A stretch of DNA of 64,000 nt, taken from contig NZ_JAQYWB010000010.1 of NCBI RefSeq assembly GCF_030145185.1, forward strand, positions 38,284-102,283, written 5' to 3'. Numbering within the stretch: the stretch's first letter is position 1; each line of letters starts with the position of its first letter. Below the pieces are notes generated by a model. It was not told the DNA's origin and did no database searches. It worked only from the letters and a program-made list of their open reading frames with translations. Positions 53,633 through 62,969 of the stretch are shown here, piece after piece. Source of the stretch: Desulfoluna sp. (GTDB lineage: Bacteria; Desulfobacterota; Desulfobacteria; Desulfobacterales; Desulfolunaceae). A program made the translations under genes and the position numbers.

Positions 53633-54367
53633 ATGACGCAGAAAAAACTCGACATCCCCGTTTCCGGCCTTCACCTCAGCGCTGTGCTTCACCTGCCAGA
53701 GACGCCAAACCCGCCGGTAATTGTCGGCTCCCACGGCCTTCTCTCCACCAAAGAGTCCGGAAAACAGCTTACCCTGGCCAAGCGCTGCAACGCCCTGGGC
53801 ATCGCCTACCTGAGACTTGATCACCGGGGCTGCGGAGAGAGCCAAGGCCATTTTCTCGACACCACCCTGACCACCCGGGTGGAAGACCTTCTGGCCGCCG
53901 CAGGAGTTCTAAAAGGATTCGGGCTCACAAAAAACGGTCTCGCCCTCTTCGGCAGCAGCATGGGCGGCGCCACCTGCCTCGCCGCCTGGAATCCCCTCCT
54001 GGCCGAAGGGTTCCCCTTAAAAGCCATGGTAAGCCTCGCCGCTCCCGTGGCTGGCATAGGCATGACCGAGGCGGCCATCGCCGCCCAGGAAGAGCTCCAT
54101 GATGTGCCCCTCTCCTACTACCAAAAGAACATGGGCTTTGATCTCACCGAGGAGCTCTCCGATATCCACCACATCCTCGTGGTCCACGGAGACAACGATG
54201 AGATCGTCCCCATTCACAACGCCCACAACATCATGGAGCTGGCCCAAGGCCCCAAAGAGCTCATCGTCAACGAAGGCGGCGACCACCGCATGAGCGACCC
54301 CGCCCACCAGGCCCGCTTCTTCACCCGCGCCACAGCCTGGCTGCAAAGGGCACTCCTGGGGGAATAA
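53633..54367 (+). CDS. Alpha/beta hydrolase
   Basis: A cytoplasmic protein of 244 residues with the nucleophile elbow GSSMG (Ser109), an acid in HGDNDEIVP (Asp189) and His218 in GGDHRM. It fits dienelactone-hydrolase or serine aminopeptidase S33-like subfamilies; substrate unknown. Tyr/Asp-rich strand LRLDHRGCGESQG precedes the elbow. AAGG lies upstream of ATG 53633, whose product begins MTQKKLDIPVSG; an earlier in-frame start at 53483 adds an unlikely basic extension. Stretch 53233-53632 holds no other gene. Confidence 0.88.
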   Translation: MTQKKLDIPVSGLHLSAVLHLPETPNPPVIVGSHGLLSTKESGKQLTLAKRCNALGIAYLRLDHRGCGESQGHFLDTTLTTRVEDLLAAAGVLKGFGLTKNGLALFGSSMGGATCLAAWNPLLAEGFPLKAMVSLAAPVAGIGMTEAAIAAQEELHDVPLSYYQKNMGFDLTEELSDIHHILVVHGDNDEIVPIHNAHNIMELAQGPKELIVNEGGDHRMSDPAHQARFFTRATAWLQRALLGE

Positions 54368-54406
54368 AATAGCCTTCTCTGGTTAAAGTATGGGGCAAAA
54401 ACGTGC

Positions 54407-54763
54407 CTCCGGCGGCAAGGTGGCGCCACCTTGAAAGCGGGTTGGCGAATGCTATGCGGCTGAGGGTACCCGAGGCACCTTGCGTCCGCATTCGCGTGAC
54501 GGCTGAGGGGTGGACACGGTTGTCGCAAGGGCATGGGCTGCCGGTGTTTCCGTGTCAATTCATGGGTTGCCATTCACCGGAATAACTCCGGCGGCAAGGT
54601 GAGCCACCTTGAAAGCGGGTTGGCGAATGCTATGCAGCTGAGGGTACCCGAGGCACCTTGCGTCCGCATTCGCGTGACGGCTGAGGGGTGGCCACGGTTG
54701 TCGCAAGGGCATGGGCTGCCAGTGTTTCCGTGTGAATTCATGGGTTGCCATTCACCGGAATAA
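54407..54763. repeat. Tandem duplication of a ~178-bp unit containing the REP-like head
   Basis: Two units (54407-54585 and 54586-54763), each opening CTCCGGCGGCAAGGTG, running through CACCTTGAAAGCGGGTTGG and GTACCCGAGGCACCTTGCG to ATTCATGGGTTGCC, differ at only a handful of positions. A third, diverged head begins at 54764. The product of the short frames inside is an artefact of the repeat. Confidence 0.9.
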
Positions 54764-54794
54764 CTTCGGTGGTAAGGTGTACCGACGTCTCTCG

Positions 54795-54912
54795 TTCCCA
54801 GGCTCCGCCTGGGAATGCTTCACGGAGGCTCTGCCTCCAAGCTTGAAACCCCGCAGCCTGTGAATTTAACCCCTGCGCTACGGGGTTTCATACCGGCAAG
54901 GCTCCGCCTTGC
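54795..54912. repeat. Cluster of four palindromic hairpins (GGCTCCGCC-type)
   Basis: CCCAGGCTCCGCCTGGG (54797-54813), GGAGGCTCTGCCTCC (54824-54838), GAAACCCCG with CGGGGTTTC (54845-54853, 54881-54889), and GCAAGGCTCCGCCTTGC (54896-54912). Three share the same centre GGCT(C)CGCC with different arms. Located between the tandem duplication and the ThiF-family gene; with them it fills the gene-free stretch 54368-54978. Confidence 0.8.
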
Positions 54913-54978
54913 ACCCGACACTGCAAGCTACAGTCACCTTTGACCCAAACGGTCACAGCAAGAAGAAAAGAGAAAAAA

Positions 54979-55800
54979 ATGAAAAAATCGATTCAACAGG
55001 CGATGCGGCCCAACGCAAAGGGGCATCCCATGCTCTCCGAAGTGGATGCGGAAAGGATTTCCATTAAGGAGGGGAAACAATTAGGGGAGATTTACAAGGC
55101 CACCCTGGCCCTGGAGACCTGGCCGGAGCGGTACGTGAGAAACGCCGGGAGTTTTTCATGCGCTGAGCAGAGAGCGCTTCTGGGGAAAAAGGTGTGCGTG
55201 GCGGGATGCGGAGGACTGGGAGGATACATTGCCCAGCTTCTTGCCCGGATGGGGGTGGGCCATCTTCTCCTGTTTGACCCCGATACGTATGAGGCGAGCA
55301 ATCTTAACCGACAGGTGTTCGCCTCAAGCAAAACCCTCGGCAGGGCCAAAGCCGAAACAACGATGCAGGCGATCCAAGTCATCAACACCTCCACCTCGGT
55401 CATGGCCTACAAACTGGACGTCACCGGAAAAGAAGCCCAAACCCATCTGGCGGGAGTGGACCTCATCGCCGACGGCCTGGACACCCTCCAGGATCGGGCC
55501 AGGCTTTCCAACCTGTCTCGCGAGCTGGGGGTTCCCATGGTACACGCCGCGCTCTCGGGTTTTGAAGCCCGGGTGATGGTGCTCTGGCCCGACGGCCCCT
55601 CCTTCGGGGAACTGTTCGGAGCCGAGGCCGAAACCACCGCCGAAGAGACCCTGGGTACACCGGCGGTCACCCCGGCCGTAGCTGCAGGGCTTCAGTGCAC
55701 CCAGATTGTGCGCGTCCTGACCGGCAGACTCCGGTTCGGAAACTCGGTGATGGTTCATATGGACCTTGCCGAGATGAGCACGGAATCCTACTTTTTCTAA
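54979..55800 (+). CDS. ThiF/MoeB/HesA-family adenylyltransferase
   Basis: The 273-residue E1-like protein has VCVAGCGGLGGYIAQLLARM (ATP-binding), LFDPDTYEASNLNRQVFAS, the RAKAE(T) switch, DGLDTLQDRARLSN and GTPAVTPAVAAGLQCTQIVRVL at the C-terminus. Such proteins adenylate the C-terminus of a ubiquitin-like sulfur carrier (ThiS, MoaD). No carrier gene is adjacent. The zinc CxxC pairs of MoeB are not obvious, so this is a HesA/ThiF-type member. ATG 54979 gives MKKSIQQAMRP; ATG 54940 is an alternative. Confidence 0.88.
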   Translation: MKKSIQQAMRPNAKGHPMLSEVDAERISIKEGKQLGEIYKATLALETWPERYVRNAGSFSCAEQRALLGKKVCVAGCGGLGGYIAQLLARMGVGHLLLFDPDTYEASNLNRQVFASSKTLGRAKAETTMQAIQVINTSTSVMAYKLDVTGKEAQTHLAGVDLIADGLDTLQDRARLSNLSRELGVPMVHAALSGFEARVMVLWPDGPSFGELFGAEAETTAEETLGTPAVTPAVAAGLQCTQIVRVLTGRLRFGNSVMVHMDLAEMSTESYFF

Positions 55801-55805
55801 AAGCA

Positions 55806-55835
55806 CCCCCCGGCGGCAAGGGAGCCACCTTAACC
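55806..55835. repeat. Degenerate REP-like element after the ThiF-family gene
   Basis: CCCCCGGCGGCAAGG then GAGCCACCTT keeps the GGCGGCAAGG...CCACCTT order of the family, with a broken palindrome. Confidence 0.45.
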
Positions 55836-55914
55836 CCCTGTTGCCGCAAAGCTTTCACCCTCACGTATCGCACCGTAGCCCGTCGAGGTTGTTGAGTCAT
55901 GATGAGCGTTCTAA

Positions 55915-56060
55915 CCCGGATATTTCATGAGAAAACAATCATGGCTAAGAAATAATTCGTAATTACAGTTCTTTGCTGTAATATTTTCAGTCGTTCCAAA
56001 AATGCAAAATGTAATCCACGGTATTCTGTTTGATTTTCTCACCCTTCGGGCGAGCCGGGT
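55915..56060 (-). mobile_element. 245-bp MITE, copy D (inverted, truncated)
   Basis: Reading leftward this is the right-hand 146 bp of the element, ending with the TIR CTCATGAAATATCCGGG and then TTAG (55914-55911). Homology stops at the internal GGCTCGCCCGAAGGG region (56060). The rest of 56061-56326 is AT-rich leader of the next gene with no gene of its own. Confidence 0.8.
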
Positions 56061-56326
56061 TAAGGCGAAGGCGGATTCCTCGCGTCTAAGCACACCAGCA
56101 TTTTCATGAAATTCGTGTATTTATTTTTTTACCTACGCCATAGTAGATTGTTTTTACACTATATAATAGCCAACCTCAATAGGTTACACCAATCCCAAGT
56201 ATCACCATCAACCTGTTTTTCATAGGAATTTAAATTTACTTAATATAAGTATAACTGTTTTTACAGTTATTAGTTTATTTCTTGCATGAATACGTATTCC
56301 CCTGAATAAAAAGAGGAGATGTTGAT

Positions 56327-59041
56327 TTGAGTGGAGTGGTAAAAAATATATCAAGTTGTTTGCCCCGTAGTGAACGTGTGCCGAGAGAGAAATCCCGAGC
56401 TGTTGCTTGTTTTTTGCTCTTGCTATTTTTTTTTGCAGCCGTAAATGTTCCCGCTGTGATGGGGGACGATGATGATGACCTTGTCATGAGTGATCTGCTT
56501 GTTATTGAGGGGATGCCCCTCAAAATCAAAGCGGGGGCACAGGGCCTCATGGGGGTTTGGGTGTCGATGGTTCCCCCTGAGGACTGGAAAGAGGGTAATA
56601 ACTCTGACAGTCCCTCCGATGCGTCTACGGGTCAATATTGGGTAGAACAATATTACGGTGGGTACTATTGGGGGTCTGCGCTCCACTTTAAAGACCATGC
56701 CGCGCATAACATATTTTCAGGTCCTTATCTTGCCTATACTGCGGGGGAGGATGGCCTGGATCCGTCTCATATTTATAAGAACCTTTTAGAATCTCACGCA
56801 ATAAAGCTATTCCCTGAAAAGGCTTCTGCTGATAATTTTGAGTTTGATGCATGTTCGCCTGAAGAACAGCAGCAAGTGATTGATGCTGTGATATGCCTCT
56901 ATCCTGGATTGAAAGACGAAACGTCAAATTATAAAAGCACTGTTTTCACGCCAGTCAGTCACGAAAAAGTGGATGACTGGACCATAAAGACCGTTTTTGA
57001 TGCGGGTGGCAGTGGATTACAGATTACCCGGACGATACATTACGTCAATGGAGCGCGGTACATCAGCAAAAATTGGCGTATTGAAAATACGAAAGATAAA
57101 ACGTTCACCGAGATGCGATTCATGCATGGTGGGGATACCTATTTTGCGGGTGCTGACGAGGCACGAAGTTACTGGAATCAGGATCTGGGCATGGTCTATT
57201 TGAAGAATGATGGCATCAGCGGGCTCATGGGCTTTTACGGGGCACCCGGGTACAAACCGGATGGATATGCCGCCGGGGACTATGACCGAGGTGATACGCT
57301 TTCGTTATACGGGCAACTCCCTAATGAAACCACATCGGCGTATGATGATGCGGGATATTATCTTCAGTGGAATCGAAATGAGATGGGTCCCGGTGAAGTC
57401 TGGGAAATAAAGAGTTACGAAAAATGGACAGAGGCCGCCGATGTTCAGGTGATAGCCCCCGGAGATATTTCGAGCAACCCCGGTAAAGAGGTGGAGTGTT
57501 CTTTTTACGTTCAGAATTTTCTGGAGGCCGGTACTTTTACCCTGAAAGCGATCTCCGCCAAAGGATGGGAGACGGTGTGTCCAGAAAGCATTGAAATTGA
57601 CGGAAACTCATCAGCGAGGGTAACTGTGGCGGTCGCATTGCCTGCCGACGAGACCGCCCAGACCGATACATTAACCTTGACCGCCACGTCCACAGCAGTG
57701 CCAACGGTAAGCAATTCGGATAATGTTCAGATAACCATGGCACCCGTGGTGCACCCGGTTCTGACAGGAATTGATGCGACTGAAGGCGATAACGGACAGA
57801 AACGCCAGCTGATCCTTTCTGGAGAAAATTTCAGTCCCTCTGCCAAAGGCAATACCGTACGATTTGTAAGCACCAACCGTGTATTTGATACCTGGAACCT
57901 GGCTGGGGCCAGTGAGACTCAGATGGTGGTTGAGGTTCCCAAGGGCGCTCCGATCGATGTCTACCATTTACGTGTGATTAATGTAAATGGAACCTCCGTG
58001 TTGAGTGACGACACCTATGAGGTAAGCCAATCGGCCCTCCCCCTTCCAGAAGTAACGGATGTATCCCCTGTTACCGGGCAGCAGGGTAAAAGCACCACCA
58101 TTACCATTACAGGCACGGGATTTAACCCAGATCTCATCGGGGCTGAGTTGTTTTTACCGGGAAAAACGGTTGAGCTGGCAGGGGTGACCTTTGTCAGCAG
58201 CACCGAGGTAACGGCAGAGATCCCAGCAGGTTGCGCGAAAGGTGTTTATAGCATTCGTGTGAAAAACGGTGATGACCTTTTTAATGATGTCAGTGCCGTA
58301 CGTTTCGAGGTATTACCGGTAAAAGACCTAACGGGAATAATTGAAAATTTTAGTTCCACAGGCATTGTCCAGTTGCCTTCCGACACAAGGATTCCGACGA
58401 ATGTGACCCTGACAACCGATGATTCGACGGATTACGCTGTCCATGACTGTGTACTTGATATAGAGGCCTTGTTCGAAAAAGGATTGAGCATGGAAGAAAA
58501 CCAGGGCACCTGGAATGATTATGCGGGGGCAATCAATCCGCCCAGGCAGGTTCCTACTCCGGATGATATCTCAGAAGCACTGGGCGATGAGGCGGTTGTG
58601 TTTACCCTTGGGGGAAAAAATCTCCTTCGTTTCAAGGATGGTAAAACCGTTCTTGTAAAAATTAAAGTCCGGATGCCCAATGGAACCTCAGAGCCGTCCA
58701 TTTACTATCTCCCCCCCACCGGTGAGGCAGAACTTGCGGGTATCGACGGAGAAAAAGACGGCCAGAGTTACGAAAAAGGCGGGACGGTTCTGGATACCCG
58801 ACAGGATGTCCCTGAAGCGGGGTATACGACCTACACCATCGGTGTACTCCTCGATCATATGTCCACGTATGCCGCGGGTGTAGAGTCTGAGTCCAATAAC
58901 AGCGATGGGTCCTGTTTTATTGGTGCATCCAGTGCATCAGGGGGTGCGGGAAAACTCTGGGCTACCCTGGCCGCTCTCTTCTGTTTTTTCATGGCGGTGC
59001 GGATTACGGGGAAAAATTATACCCGCTGCGACCGATGCTGA
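56327..59041 (+). CDS. Large secreted protein with TIG domains and Cys-containing C-terminal membrane anchor
   Basis: 904 residues. A signal peptide lies at about 24-46. A beta-rich N-terminal region of about 340 residues is unrecognised, with WVEQYYGGYYWGSALHFKDH and RMFHGG-like FMHGGDTYFAG. A NEW3-like stretch runs at about 385-475, and two IPT/TIG domains at about 478-570 and 573-665 (TGTGFNPDLIGAELFLPG). A further beta domain precedes the tail: SCFIGASSASGGAG (Cys863), a hydrophobic segment and an Arg/Lys end, like MYXO/Synerg-CTERM sorting signals. GAGGAG lies 9 nt before TTG 56327. Monocistronic, AT-richer than its neighbours in the leader. Function unknown. Confidence 0.85.
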   Translation: MSGVVKNISSCLPRSERVPREKSRAVACFLLLLFFFAAVNVPAVMGDDDDDLVMSDLLVIEGMPLKIKAGAQGLMGVWVSMVPPEDWKEGNNSDSPSDASTGQYWVEQYYGGYYWGSALHFKDHAAHNIFSGPYLAYTAGEDGLDPSHIYKNLLESHAIKLFPEKASADNFEFDACSPEEQQQVIDAVICLYPGLKDETSNYKSTVFTPVSHEKVDDWTIKTVFDAGGSGLQITRTIHYVNGARYISKNWRIENTKDKTFTEMRFMHGGDTYFAGADEARSYWNQDLGMVYLKNDGISGLMGFYGAPGYKPDGYAAGDYDRGDTLSLYGQLPNETTSAYDDAGYYLQWNRNEMGPGEVWEIKSYEKWTEAADVQVIAPGDISSNPGKEVECSFYVQNFLEAGTFTLKAISAKGWETVCPESIEIDGNSSARVTVAVALPADETAQTDTLTLTATSTAVPTVSNSDNVQITMAPVVHPVLTGIDATEGDNGQKRQLILSGENFSPSAKGNTVRFVSTNRVFDTWNLAGASETQMVVEVPKGAPIDVYHLRVINVNGTSVLSDDTYEVSQSALPLPEVTDVSPVTGQQGKSTTITITGTGFNPDLIGAELFLPGKTVELAGVTFVSSTEVTAEIPAGCAKGVYSIRVKNGDDLFNDVSAVRFEVLPVKDLTGIIENFSSTGIVQLPSDTRIPTNVTLTTDDSTDYAVHDCVLDIEALFEKGLSMEENQGTWNDYAGAINPPRQVPTPDDISEALGDEAVVFTLGGKNLLRFKDGKTVLVKIKVRMPNGTSEPSIYYLPPTGEAELAGIDGEKDGQSYEKGGTVLDTRQDVPEAGYTTYTIGVLLDHMSTYAAGVESESNNSDGSCFIGASSASGGAGKLWATLAALFCFFMAVRITGKNYTRCDRC

Positions 59042-59200
59042 TGCTCTCAATCTGACCTGTCTTTTTTTTGACATCACAAACATGATCGATCTTTAAAAAA
59101 TGGCGCACCTTGCCTTTTTCATGTGCCCTGGCTGCACATGGAAAAATGCGGATAATGACTCGACCCGATGAAAAAGACAGGTGGGGACGCAAGCGCAATG

Positions 59201-59240
59201 AAAAAAGGGCCTCAACTCGAAAGAGATGTGGCCCTTTTTT
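59201..59240. terminator. Bidirectional terminator between the secreted protein and the beta-barrel gene
   Basis: AAAAAAGGGCC (59201-59211) pairs with GGCCCTTTTTT (59230-59240): an 11-bp stem whose U runs serve both convergent genes. Upstream, ACCTGTCTTTTT (59055-59066) is inverted at 59171-59182, which may fold the 3' UTR. Confidence 0.85.
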
Positions 59241-59308
59241 GTGGGTAAAATTTGAGCTCGGCCAACGCATAAACCCTCGGTGAAACCGGCGGCAGGCATT
59301 AAACCACG

Positions 59309-59845
59309 TTAAAACGTGCAGAAAAGTCCGGTGGTAAAATCAAAGAGAATCACCTCATCTGTGGCCCCGAACCCTCGGTTAAAACCAGCTCCACAGGTCA
59401 CCCCGAACTGAGAGGTGATGGGAAAATCGACCCCGACACCAAACCGAGCCACACCCCCCGAACGCGTGTCGTCAGATCCTGACGGCATCTCTTCCGCCTC
59501 AATCTCCAAGACCCCGACACCCATCGAAATATAACCGGAGCTCGCATCGCCCATATCGGACATATAGCGCCCCCCCAGGGTCAACAGCCTGACCGAGGCA
59601 TCTCCGCGGGTCAGATCGTTATCCACCCCAAACGAGTCGCTCATCGCGCCATGAAGTTCAATCGCAACCGAAGGGGTCAATCGATAACCCAGGTCCAGGT
59701 AACCACCGGCCCCGGCCTCCTGGTTCATGGAATCGTAAAACAGGCTGGGGCCTGCGGCGATACGGATATTATTTCCCTCACTGGCCAGGGCGGTCTGCCC
59801 CAGCATCATGAGAATGGCGGTTACTGCAAAAATAACGCGTTTCAT
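59309..59845 (-). CDS. Small outer-membrane beta-barrel protein
   Basis: The 178-residue protein has a signal peptide (MKRVIFAVTAILMMLGQTALA) and then alternating strands rich in Gly and aromatics, ending in Phe (TTGLFCTF), as OM barrels do. It resembles OmpW/PagP-size barrels without a family I can name. ATG 59845 follows AGGAC; an in-frame extension to 59920 adds an unlikely basic leader. Convergent with the secreted-protein gene. Confidence 0.8.
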   Translation of the reverse strand: MKRVIFAVTAILMMLGQTALASEGNNIRIAAGPSLFYDSMNQEAGAGGYLDLGYRLTPSVAIELHGAMSDSFGVDNDLTRGDASVRLLTLGGRYMSDMGDASSGYISMGVGVLEIEAEEMPSGSDDTRSGGVARFGVGVDFPITSQFGVTCGAGFNRGFGATDEVILFDFTTGLFCTF

Positions 59846-60206
59846 TACATTGTCCTTAACTATGAAAAGCCCTTCTATGGGCCTTTTTATGGTTTTTTTC
59901 CCTGCCAATCGGCAACACATCCAAGCATGGTTCGCCTGACAATCGGCTTGATAAAATCAAACGGAGGCAGTCATACACCAGGGCACAATCATCTGCAATA
60001 ACAATACGCTGTACTGCATACCAAAACACCGTACCGGACCTTGCACAGATCCCCTTTGTCCTCACATCCAACACATCCCGAACAGAATGATCCCGCTTTG
60101 AGGTGTATAGATAACCCCACGCCCTTAAGGCATGGGAGACAAGGGTCACATATTTTTGAGGGGGAATTATATAAGGGACAGGATACTATTGAGCACAGCC
60201 AAAAAA

Positions 60207-60262
60207 GGCCTCCGGCGGCAAGGACAGCGAAGCCACTTAGCCCGGATGTTTCATGAGAAAAC
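60207..60262. repeat. Partial REP head followed by a MITE end fragment
   Basis: GGCCTCCGGCGGCAAGG (60207-60223) leads to TTAG (60237-60240) and CCCGGATGTTTCATGAGAAAACGA (60241-60264 region), which matches the right TIR of the 245-bp MITE with nothing of its interior. The stretch 59846-60206 has no gene I can support. Confidence 0.6.
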
Positions 60263-60411
60263 GACCAGCCCAAGCCAATAAGATGTTATTACGGCTCAGG
60301 CACTTGCGACGTACGATCATTCTTCACCTCCGGCTTCGCCGCGACACGTGCACGCCCTACCCTTCACGCGAATGCGGACGCCTTTCAGCCTGAAATGCCG
60401 ACGGCCATCTC

Positions 60412-60460
60412 GCATCCGCAAACCCGCTTTCAAGGTGGCGCCACCTTGCCACCGGAGGCA
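60412..60460 (-). repeat. REP-like element, inverted copy
   Basis: On the minus strand TGCCTCCGGTGGC, the perfect palindrome AAGGTGGCGCCACCTT and a GCGGGTTTGCGGATGC tail, as in 25532-25579. It ends 12 bp before the rlhA stop codon and may act as its terminator. Confidence 0.8.
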
Positions 60461-60471
60461 AATTTTCGTCC

Positions 60472-62325
60472 TTATTGGCGCTCAATCCGCATCCCGCAGG
60501 CCCCGCAGAGAAAATGCACGGTGAAGCGCCCCTTCTCGTTTTCGAGAATCAGAGGCTCGGCCTGGTTCGTTTTACCAGGACAAAGCCCGAGGGTTTCGCG
60601 GATGCAATGGCGGGTCTCCATGACGGTGATGTCCCCTTCCGGCTCTTTGGTTTCAAAGGCGGGATCGATGGTGGTCACGCCGCGCCGTGTGTAAAAACGC
60701 TCAGCCAGGGCATTGGCCACATTGGCCTTATAGCTGACGCGGGTTTCATAAAAAGGAATCACGGGCCGTTCAACGGGTGTGGTCTCTCGTTCAGGCAACG
60801 CTTCCGCTACCTCCAGAAGCAGCTCCACCACCTCACGCCGCAGCCGGTTGATCTCTGAGACGGGAACAAAGAGGGGCGACATCTTGAGAGTCAGGTTATT
60901 CAGATAAAAGGGGGTTCCCCCTAACTTGGCGAGCTGGGTTTCCAGGGTTTTTCGAGCCTTCTCTTTGTCCCGGGCGGGCATGGGGTCCACGCCGAACCAA
61001 TGGGTAATGGAGCGGCCGGTTTCATCGGTGGCCGCAATCCAGAGGCCGTCGTGAACCTCTTTAATGTTGAGATCCAGGGCAAGGCGCCTCTCGGAGCTCT
61101 CCTTTTCCAGCTGCTTGGCAAAGGCATGATCGTGATTTCGATAGAGCACCGCGCCCTTGAACAGCCCGGTTTTAAATACCGGCACATTGGGTCGGATCAG
61201 CCCGCCCTCCACACGATTCGCCTTGACCCCTTTCAAAGTCTTCTGTTCATCCAGAAAGCAAAAGCCGTCGCCATTTACAATGGGTGTGCGGCCCTTTTCC
61301 ACTTTAAGGGTGAAGTGATCCTTTTCCAGGTGAACCACCGTGCCCATGCGCTCGCCCATGGCCTTGGGGGTATCGATTGAGGCGACGCGCCCCCGTTTCC
61401 CCGATAAATAATAGTCCGTACCACCCCGAAAAAAGCTCTTCTCCAGATGAGGGGTAAAGTGATGCGTGACCGCACCAAAGGAGGCGCGGGTGGCCCCGGC
61501 GCGACGGTCCAGTTCCCGGTCCAGGGCCTGACGATAAAACGCCGTGACGTTTTTCACGTAGTCCATGGACTTGAGTCGGCCTTCAATCTTAAACGAGGAG
61601 ATCCCGGCATCCATCATGGCCCCCAGATGAGCGGAGCGGTTCATGTCTTTCAGGGAGAGAAGATGCCGGTCTTGAGACAGCACCTTTCCACTCTCCTCCT
61701 TCAGGTTCCAGGCAAGTCGGCAGGGCTGACCGCAGGTACCCCGGTTGGCGCTTCGTCCCCCCAGGGCCGCGCTCATCCAGCACCTCCCGCTGTAGCTCAC
61801 GCAGAGCGCCCCGTGGACAAAGGCCTCCAACGGAATGGGGGTGGCATCGGAGATGGCACGAATCTGATCGAGGGAGAGCTCCCGGGCAAGAATCACCCGT
61901 TCAAACCCGGAGCCTGCCAGAAACTGCGCCCTTTCCGGGGTGCAATTGTCGGTCTGGGTGGAGGCATGGAGGGGAATCGGCGGCAAATCCATCTCCAAAA
62001 AAGCCATGTCCTGAATGATCAGGGCATCCACTCCGGCATTCCAGAGGGCCACGACCTGATCCCGGGCCTCCTCCAGCTCCGAATCGAACAACAGGGTGTT
62101 CATGGTGACGTGCACGCTTGCCCCATAAAGCCTGGCGTGGCGGCACAGGGCCTCTATATCTGCCAGTGAATTGCCGGCCGCTGCTCTGGCCCCGAACCGA
62201 GAGGCCCCAATATAAACGGCGTCAGCGCCGTGATTGATGGCCTCCATGCCACAGGCCAGGTTCTTTGCGGGGCTCAACAATTCCATTCGACTCGTTTTTA
62301 TGCTCACTGATTCGTCTCTCATCAT
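60472..62325 (-). CDS. rlhA: U32-family 23S rRNA C2501 hydroxylase RlhA
   Basis: The 617-residue protein aligns in order with E. coli RlhA (about 650 residues): MELLSPAKNLACGMEAINHG, DAVYIGASRFGARAAAGNSL, HASTQTDNCTPERAQF, HGALCVSYSGRCWMS, RSANRGTCGQPCRL and FKIEGRLKSMDYVKN. The C-terminal cysteines (METRHC, LGLCP and CGACGM) are likely Fe-S ligands. It hydroxylates C2501 of 23S rRNA. Start uncertain: ATG 62325, ATG 62322 or ATG 62286 (MELLSPAKN); longer in-frame starts to 62445 lack support. Confidence 0.9.
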   Translation of the reverse strand: MMRDESVSIKTSRMELLSPAKNLACGMEAINHGADAVYIGASRFGARAAAGNSLADIEALCRHARLYGASVHVTMNTLLFDSELEEARDQVVALWNAGVDALIIQDMAFLEMDLPPIPLHASTQTDNCTPERAQFLAGSGFERVILARELSLDQIRAISDATPIPLEAFVHGALCVSYSGRCWMSAALGGRSANRGTCGQPCRLAWNLKEESGKVLSQDRHLLSLKDMNRSAHLGAMMDAGISSFKIEGRLKSMDYVKNVTAFYRQALDRELDRRAGATRASFGAVTHHFTPHLEKSFFRGGTDYYLSGKRGRVASIDTPKAMGERMGTVVHLEKDHFTLKVEKGRTPIVNGDGFCFLDEQKTLKGVKANRVEGGLIRPNVPVFKTGLFKGAVLYRNHDHAFAKQLEKESSERRLALDLNIKEVHDGLWIAATDETGRSITHWFGVDPMPARDKEKARKTLETQLAKLGGTPFYLNNLTLKMSPLFVPVSEINRLRREVVELLLEVAEALPERETTPVERPVIPFYETRVSYKANVANALAERFYTRRGVTTIDPAFETKEPEGDITVMETRHCIRETLGLCPGKTNQAEPLILENEKGRFTVHFLCGACGMRIERQ

Positions 62326-62844
62326 TACATGGGGGGTGATCCGCAGTGCGTCCGGACAATAACGACCCTGGCACAACGGTTTTTCAGGGTGTAAACCGGG
62401 TAACTTACAACGGGAAGTATCAAATAGTAAAGAGCTCCGGTTCATCCACGTGATTCTGCCTGTCGACAGTCACGCCTGTAACCCACGGATGACACATCCA
62501 TTGCATTTTTCTCCTTACCATCCCTTCATCCCCCTACGTTATCAGATGCCTCCCCTCCTTTCCACTGCCGTAAATCCACGGAGCGCTTCGCGACCAAATT
62601 CTTGGGTCGCCAAACTTTATTTGTGCATTCCATATTTTTCCTTGACCCCATAAATACTCATCGCTATAGTGTCTTTAACAGATGGCCAACTCACCCTGGT
62701 TCATCTGCTGGTATCGCCGGTATCCGTGAGTCGTCACCCAAACGGGGCCGGGGAAACCATGTTTTACAATAATCCAGCGAAGATCCCCTAACTCTTCGAT
62801 AGATTATAGCCATTGCCTGGCACATACCTCCTTTCTCACCCAAC

Positions 62845-62878
62845 AAAAAAGGCCCGCTATTTCAGCGGGCCTTTTTTT
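62845..62878. terminator. Bidirectional terminator between rlhA upstream region and the RND gene
   Basis: AAAAAAGGCCCGCT (62845-62858) pairs with AGCGGGCCTTTTTT (62864-62877), T to 62878. It can end the leftward RND transcript. The gap 62326-62844 shows no gene I can support. Confidence 0.9.
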
Positions 62879-62969
62879 ATTCTTTTATCGCCATCCTGTC
62901 AGAAGGGCATCCCCAAACCTTCCACAGGTTCTCACCCCGAAGAACAAGGGATAAAACCAAATCCAGGCG

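Noticed and set aside
54407..54763. Pair of duplicated small genes
   Set aside because: The 60-76-codon frames come from the repeated REP-containing unit; no ribosome site and same artefact on the other strand.
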